Assembly: GCF_901000735.1 (NCBI RefSeq)
Contig: NC_081545.1
Span: 23,591,780 to 23,655,779 of the forward strand
DNA from: Corylus avellana
Lineage: Eukaryota; Streptophyta; Magnoliopsida; Fagales; Betulaceae
Reading direction: 5' to 3'
DNA: 64,000 nucleotides
The stretch's first letter is position 1; each line of letters begins with the position of its first letter. The position numbers were made by a program, and so were the translations under genes. Under the pieces are notes generated by a model. It was given only the letters and a program-made list of their open reading frames with translations. It searched no databases and had not been told where the DNA came from. Of the stretch, positions 57,929-64,000 are shown one piece after another.

Positions 57929-58652
57929 GATTAAATACTTTTTTACTTCCTCTAGCTTAATAACTTTATATTTTTGCCCTTTTAGTTTCAGATGGTACCT
58001 CGATAATGGCTAAAAATAGAAATGATACTTCCGTCTAACTTTCGTCCAAAATTTGACGGAAATCCACGTCAACACCTCTAAAAAATCAACACGTGTCCAT
58101 ATATCTTATTGAAAATTAAAAATTAAATAAAACCAAAATGATTAAAAACATTAAAAAACAAAATTTAAAATAAATAAATTAGAAAGAGCCACCACTTTTG
58201 AACAAAGCTACCCCCATTTTTCCCAAAGGGGTTGCTAGTTTGGGAGTGGCCAACCACCCCAAAGGCTTTTGGTGGTGGCTAGCTCAGCCACCCCAGTTTG
58301 GCTTGGGGTGGTTTTAGCCACCTCAAACTGGCCGTTCTGGAGTGGCCATGGCACTTGGGGGTGGTTAGGCCACCCCCAAACTTGCCAGGGGTGTCGGCCA
58401 CCCATTTTCTATTTTTTTTTAATATTTTTAATAATTTTAGTTTTTATTTATTATTATTATTATTATTTACTTTGAATTAGGCATATGGACACATGTCTAT
58501 TTTTTAAGGGTGTTGACGTGGATTTTCGTCGAATTTTGAACGGAAGTATCATCTTCGTTTTTAGCAATTATCGATGTACCATCTGTGATACAAAATAAAA
58601 TCAATGAGGTAAAAAATAAAATTGTTAAACCACAGTAAAAAAGTATTTAACT
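57929..58652. mobile_element. Mutator-like inverted-repeat element (no captured gene)
   Basis: The ends GATTAAATACTTTTTTAC and GTAAAAAAGTATTTAACTC are inverted. The arms contain ATTTTTGCCC...ATACTTCCGTCTAACTTTCG mirrored by GAACGGAAGTATCATCTTCG. The centre consists of GGTGGCCA/TGGCCACCCC words (about 58190-58400). It shares its ends and layout with the AAA-ATPase-carrying element at 14039-15011. Open frames in the centre come from the GC-rich arms. Confidence 0.7.
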
Positions 58653-60659
58653 CTTCAGTTTAAAAAAAATAAATTATAAACAAAAATAATAATAATAATA
58701 ATAAAAGATGCCTCGACTATGTGTTCTTTTATTTTTTTACATTTTTTATAAAATTTTAAATTATTAAAAGATATTCTGATTATTTTTGTTTCTTTAATTA
58801 AGATTTAGCCTTCGAGGGTTAAGACTCCGTAGATCAAATTGTGAAAAAAAAAAAAAAATTATTGTTCTCACTCAATCAGACAAGGATCACGTGAGAATTC
58901 GAATTCTATATTAAAATGGGCAGAAAAAATATTAGAATCTCATTCTACAAATTCTTAAATTTAAAGAAATATTAAAAATTGTGTGGTAATTAGAGGGATT
59001 AAAGTACAGTTTTTTCTTTAAAGAAAAGAAATCTTATTCGTTTTCGAACCAGGCCAAGACACAGAAGACTTGCATCATCGAGATCCAACGCCACTGATAT
59101 CTGAATTAAGGTCTCGATCTCTCTCTCTGTCGACCTTTTTGTATATATGTGTATGTATGTGTGATTGTATGTATAGGATGCGTATTTGATCAGGATAGGA
59201 GATCTGAATGGAAATGGTAAGACCCAGAAAGTGTTGGGCACGAAAACTTATTTTTGTTTCTGGATTTTATGTGTGTGTTTTTTTTAATGAAATTTCGGAG
59301 TTTTCAGTGGTCATGAAGTTGAATTGTACAATTCAGACGTATTGTTTTCAATATCAAATTACAACTCTGCTTTGCGGTTTATCTGTTCATGGGGGTTATG
59401 GCAGTTACGAAAACGAAATTGAAACTTACGCGACCCACAAGGATCATTCATATGATCTGTATATGTGCTTTCGTGTGCACTATTTATCATTTGCTTGACG
59501 TATTGGTTCATAATTGATATTAGTATGATTCGTTGGATTTTCTTTTTTGATTTGTTGAAAATTTAATCCTTGATGAATATGACTTGCTTAATTCAGGTGC
59601 TAAGCACTGAGAAATTCCTGATTTTTTTTTTAAAATTTTTTTTTTTGTCTGAGTACAATTCTTTTTCTAAAGATTGGATTGTTAGAATATGTTTTCTTAA
59701 TTGGACTTCCATTGATTGTGAGTTTTGGCTTGCTAAAATATTGAACTTGTAGCGTATAATATTATGCAGATAGGCCAAATATTGTTGAGTGATCATTAAG
59801 TTATTAAACTTTTGTGTACTTTAGCTGTATAGGAATATGAGTCCTGTCTGATTTGGTAAACCATATGTTAGGAGTCTGTGATGAGAAGAATCCATTAGGT
59901 TTTCTATATAAAGGTTAGGTCTCCTTCCACTCTGCAATACATAAAACCTTATTCTCATATGTTTTGAGAATAATTTAGGATCTGTCTTATTGATGGTCAC
60001 CTAAAGAGAGGAACAATGTGGGAAAGATTTAGCTATTAATATTTATATTTTTGCAGTGTATATGATTTAATTAAATCAAAGGGATTATCATGCTTTAATC
60101 AATAAAACTGTTGATGCTGTCATGGATTAATTACAGGTTCATTGTTGTTTTTGTTGTCACTCTTCTTCTTCTTCTTCTTTTAATCATAGTCATGGTTATT
60201 ATCACTTTTACAAGTATAGTACTATTCCTTACTGGTAGTCAGCCAAATTTGTAATTAAATTATGATTGATTCTTTATATTCTGCATTGAGTTGCAGAGTA
60301 AACAGTTCTAGTATATACATCTAGGAGATATATTGCAATTTCCTTTGTGGCCATTTCCACCCACAGATGAAGCTAACAGCATTGGCCTACTCTGCATCTG
60401 CTGATTTTTTAAGAATAATCAAATGGCTTCAAATGGCATTGGGGGATTTGTTTGCCAATTGAAGTTATGAAAACAAACAAACTGATGCTGGCTATTCCGA
60501 TCATATTTGATTTTTTAAAAAAATTATTATTATTATTATTTTCTGTTTTTTGTTATAGGAATTTTACGAAATGAAACTTTTATATTGATTCCCTGTACTC
60601 TTTTTCATGTAGAAATTTGGATGCGTTAAAAGTCCTTTGAATTTTGAGAAGCTGGTGAA
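58653..60659. other. Upstream region and probable 5' UTR of F-box copy 2
   Basis: No protein-coding gene is seen. From about 58990 the sequence is less repetitive and may contain noncoding first exon(s) of the F-box gene: GATCCAACGCCACTGATATC and a splice-like AATTAAG|GTCTCG near 59108. Acceptor-like TATAG (60558) and TGTAG (60612) lie just before the start codon. From 60525 on it matches copy 1. Confidence 0.4.
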
Positions 60660-63600
60660 ATGGAAGACTGTTACTCCCTTGTAAGGAGATGGGAGGACCT
60701 GCACACTGATATTTTGGTGAAGATTTTCCAGTCTTTTGACATATTTGAGTTAACTAAGGGCATTGCTCATGTCTGTAGTGCATGGCGTATGGCTGCTTGT
60801 GATCCTCTGCTTTGGAGAACACTTGATTTATCAATGTTGAAATCTAATTTCATAATAATCCTATTAGAGCCATATGTTTACGTTGATAGCCCATCTGATA
60901 AGACATTGACTCGTCTGTTGAAGATTTCTTTGAGTCTCAGCAGGGGAAACATAACAACCTTGATTTTCCATTTCAACCTGTACGTGAATGATGAGCAGTT
61001 GACTTATACTGCTGAAAGGTAATTCCATTAGTTTTGGCATTTGTGAAGCCAAATGTTTCACCCTCCTCAAGGTTTCAGATAGTATTGCTAATATCTCCTT
61101 TATATGAAATGTTTGGTCTGGTTTGCTGACCATGCTTCTTATTGTCATGATGATGGATGGAATATTAATCTGTATACCCACAATCAGACTGGATTTATTT
61201 GTAAGATGTGTTCATACCATTAGCCAGTATTGAATTGAGAAGTAAACAACAGTGTCTTTATTGCAGATGCCCACAGCTCAGAAGACTTGTTCTGCCGGCT
61301 TGGAACAGAATAAAAAAGACTGGAATATGCAAGGCCATTCGCGCATGGAAAGATCTTGAGTCCCTAACAATGCCTAGCATAGCAAATCCTCCATATCTTA
61401 TGGAGGAAATTTCCAAGAACTGCAAGAACTTTAGTACACTGAAGATTATGGGCCCTTGTAACATTTTGTTTGCTTCTACACTAGCCACATATCTTCCAAA
61501 ACTACAGGTCCTAAGTCTCCGATGCTCAATTGTAGACAAGGATGCTCTGATCATTATCCTTGATGGTTTACAACACCTAGAAGTGCTTAACATATCGCAT
61601 TGCCTTCTGATAGAAGTCCTTCCACCTCCTGCATCTAAAAGAGTTGTTCGAGAAATTGATCAATCTATTCTTGACAGGGCGTCTCGGTTGCGCGAATTTT
61701 TAACATGCATGAAAGACTCATGCATTATGTGCCAGCGAACCAAAAATGATGAAGGGCACGTTAGGTGGTACAGGTATGAGGAAGGGTTTTGGAAAGCAGA
61801 TGAGGTGAGCTCTCTTGCACTTTGATTAGAGCATGCAGGGATTGTACTTCAATGAATTAGAAGCGTAGTATATGACTCTTTTTTCCTTTGGTTATTGTAT
61901 TGCTTTTATGCTAGACACGGGATAAATGTCACAGAATTAACATAAACGTGAGCTGTCTGTGGTCTTACTTGTATTGTTAAAAGGCATCCCCCTGGCTCAG
62001 TGGTGGTGGGGTTCTGAGGTTTTTGACACATCATCTGCTTGGTTCGGGATTATTGATGTCTGTATTTTTTGTACATGTAGTAAGTTCTTGTTGTAATGGG
62101 ATTCTCAATTTGGTCCCTCACTCACTTTCAGTAATTATGAAGATTTGACTTGAAATATTTAGAGATGAATTACTTGCTGACATTGTAGTCTCACTTGCAG
62201 GATTCAAGGTAGCACTGATGGTCAGTATTTGTTTGCACGATTCTTTAACACCACATTTATGTCTACATTTGCTAATGACCCCATATGTTCATAGTCACAG
62301 TACATGCATTGATGATGGGTTGGTGTCTTGGAACCTTTTTGTGATTGTTACAGATATCAGATGTGGATGAGAAAGTAAAATAGGTTGTTTTATATCTACT
62401 GCAGATAGACATGTTTGGAGATGGAGATGAGCTTTAGACAGTGCTGAGTGCACCATTTTTTTGACTATTGTGTATTTGTTCTTTGGGATTGTTATTGTAG
62501 GACATCTTTTGCCATCTTCTTAAACGCTTTCCGATTATGGCATTATCTCTGGCCTTATTTGTTTTGTATACACTTCATTTCCATATTTGTATTGAAGCAT
62601 AACCATGTGTTATGCATCTTATTTTGTTAATTATTTGTATCAAGAACATCTTCGGGATTGTGTTGGGGAGCTTAAAAAGTATTTTAATACTTATAAAAAA
62701 AAAAAAGACGTGTCAAACAGTGAGCTGTCATGTTTGGTAAAAAAATTTCAGGAGTAATTCTTTGGTTTTTTTGCTCTAAAAAGGCCAAAAGAAAAGGCTT
62801 ATAAATGAAGTTTTTTTTTTTTTTTTTTTTTTTTATAAAATAAGTTCCCTGTTTTTTGGGGGGGCTTAAAAAGTTATATTTTCTAACGTAATCTCAAACA
62901 TGCTCTAAGAGTTTGTTTATAATTGTGTTAAAGAGTTTAAAAATTATTTTTAGTAACAAATACGGTCTTTTGAGACAAAACATAACGGTTTGTTAAAAAT
63001 ATTCTGAAGCTTTAGAGGCCACAAAAAGCCGAACACTGCATTTTAGGAAAAGCTTGAAATTTATGCTTTTCCTAAAACATGCTTTTAATTCCATTTGTGC
63101 GACACAAATTTGGTTTAATGAAATTTACCAATTGACAAAAATACTCATCATTGTCATGGAATTACAGCCATGCTCCTTTACAAACATATTTTCTACCCCT
63201 CATTCTGTTTTTCTTGTTGCCGATGTTGGGGTTGCTTCAAAGAGAGAGGGAGACTCAAGCCGAGTTCTCTGTTTCTGTTGCCACTAAGTAAGAGCTCATT
63301 CTTTTTTTTATTTTGTTTATTTTTTATTTTTTCTGATGCTTAAAAAAAAAAAAAAAAATCTGGGTTTGAGGGGCTTACTTTCACACACAATCCTTTTGCT
63401 CACTTGAGGTCTGGAGGTGATGGCGAAGAGGATTTAATTGATGAAAACCCTATAAATCAAATAGAAGTGAGAGAGACGGAAAGAAAAAAAAAATGTTGGA
63501 AGTATTTAGTGTAACCTAATGAAGTGAGAGAGTGCATCTTCGGCTTCATCCTCCTTTTGGTGGATGTTGTTGGTTCCAAGTGGGGGCTCAGATAGGTTTG

Positions 63601-64000
63601 TCTTAATCTGTGGCTTTTTTGCTTCTGTAACCTCTTTGTGTGGCCTCTTAAGAGGACCGGATCACTTGTTTGACCCATTTCCTATCATTTGTAATTATTT
63701 CAGCACTGTTTTAATTTGTTTTGGGTCTGTTATTTGAGAGCTCACCCCATTTTCGTTTTTAGGATCGCTCATTATCTCTTCCTTTTTGATCAAGAATGAA
63801 AAGAATCCTCCCCAATAACCTTTTTCCTTATTCAATTTATTTATTTTTTAAAAAAAGCGATAGAGACTAGCGGACAGAAAGGTTATGTTTGCGATTGATA
63901 TAAAGTCTTAGGATCTGTTTGAGATTACATTAGAGAGCTTAAAAAGTTGTGCTAAACAAAAATTAGCATGTTTGGTAAACAATTTTAAAAGTTTTTTTAT
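60525..64000 (+). repeat. Near-identical second copy of 48191-51667
   Basis: The offset is 12334 up to the F-box intron and 12333 after it, and remains constant to the last base of the window, including homopolymers such as the 24-T run (50478-50501 against 62811-62834). The differences I noticed are one C/T (copy 1 ATTCCTTGTACT, copy 2 ATTCCCTGTACT) and one T indel. After the F-box gene it carries the same MITE-like and LINE-like repeats and no other gene (61826-64000). Confidence 0.95.
60660..61825 (+). CDS. F-box/LRR-repeat protein, At3g48880-like, copy 2
   Basis: Exons 60660-61018 and 61267-61825 encode a 305-aa protein identical to copy 1 in every codon I compared. It has an N-terminal F-box (residues about 9-55), LRR-like strands in the middle and a cysteine cluster near the C-terminus. 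The intron differs from copy 1 by one T in a T run (TTT here, TTTT at 48722-48725). Unlike copy 1 it has more than 4 kb of unique upstream sequence, so it is the better candidate for the real locus. Its substrate is unknown. By family, it would be the substrate adaptor of an SCF ubiquitin ligase. Confidence 0.88.

Noticed and set aside
48326..61825. Two F-box genes as a recent functional tandem pair
   Set aside because: The duplication boundary coincides with an assembly gap and the first copy lacks a promoter. An assembly duplicate is more likely, although not proven.
1..64000. CRISPR arrays, operons, phage or other prokaryotic systems
   Set aside because: Spliced genes, plant transposon families and gene content show plant nuclear DNA. 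No spaced-repeat array or bacterial gene cluster is present.

Overview
This is nuclear DNA from a eudicot plant. The coding regions are split by GT-AG introns, the spacers are AT-rich, and every complete gene has a clear plant (Arabidopsis-type) counterpart. The species cannot be named from the sequence. The window is assembled scaffold: there is one 20-N gap (31944-31963) and two 100-N gaps (48091-48190, 55987-56086).

Layout. Bases 1-8.4 kb are transposon debris: minisatellites, a Gag-like fragment with a gypsy-type 3' spacer and LTR, a LINE tail, and a hAT-type element with a target-site duplication. A single-exon WD40 gene of the RUP1/RUP2 type (UV-B signalling repressor) lies at 8.4-9.7 kb on the minus strand. 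Bases 10.8-20.4 kb are almost all nonautonomous inverted-repeat elements and diverged direct repeats. These include a fold-back array of 11-bp units and an element carrying an AAA-ATPase (BCS1/AATP1-like) fragment. MSH3 (mismatch repair, 12 coding exons, 1111 codons plus stop) fills 20.7-32.9 kb on the plus strand. Its introns host several inverted-repeat elements, one carrying a broken NDR1/HIN1-like fragment. A Rad2/XPG-family gene of the GEN-like 2/SEND1 type (14 exons, 587 aa) lies convergently at 35.5-43.9 kb on the minus strand. A complete Cassandra-type TRIM with 5S-rRNA-like LTRs follows at 44.8-45.4 kb. An F-box/LRR gene resembling Arabidopsis At3g48880 appears at 48.3 kb and again, nearly identical, at 60.7 kb. 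Between the two copies lies exon 1 only of a membrane steroid-binding protein gene (MSBP2/MAPR3, At3g48890-like).

Context. SEND1, the F-box/LRR gene and MAPR3 are immediate neighbours on Arabidopsis chromosome 3 (from memory: At3g48880-48890-48900), so the right half is a conserved microsyntenic block. MSH3 and SEND1 both act in DNA repair or recombination, but in Arabidopsis they are unlinked, so their adjacency here may be chance.

Main caution. The first F-box copy starts to match the second at exactly the first base after a 100-N gap. The match then runs to the window end (about 3.48 kb) with only one substitution and one 1-base indel noticed. MAPR3 also loses its downstream exon(s) at the next gap. 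This looks much more like an unmerged contig overlap or haplotig than a real tandem duplication. I found no clear undescribed biological system. The most distinctive structures are the 11-bp fold-back array and the gene-fragment-carrying elements.
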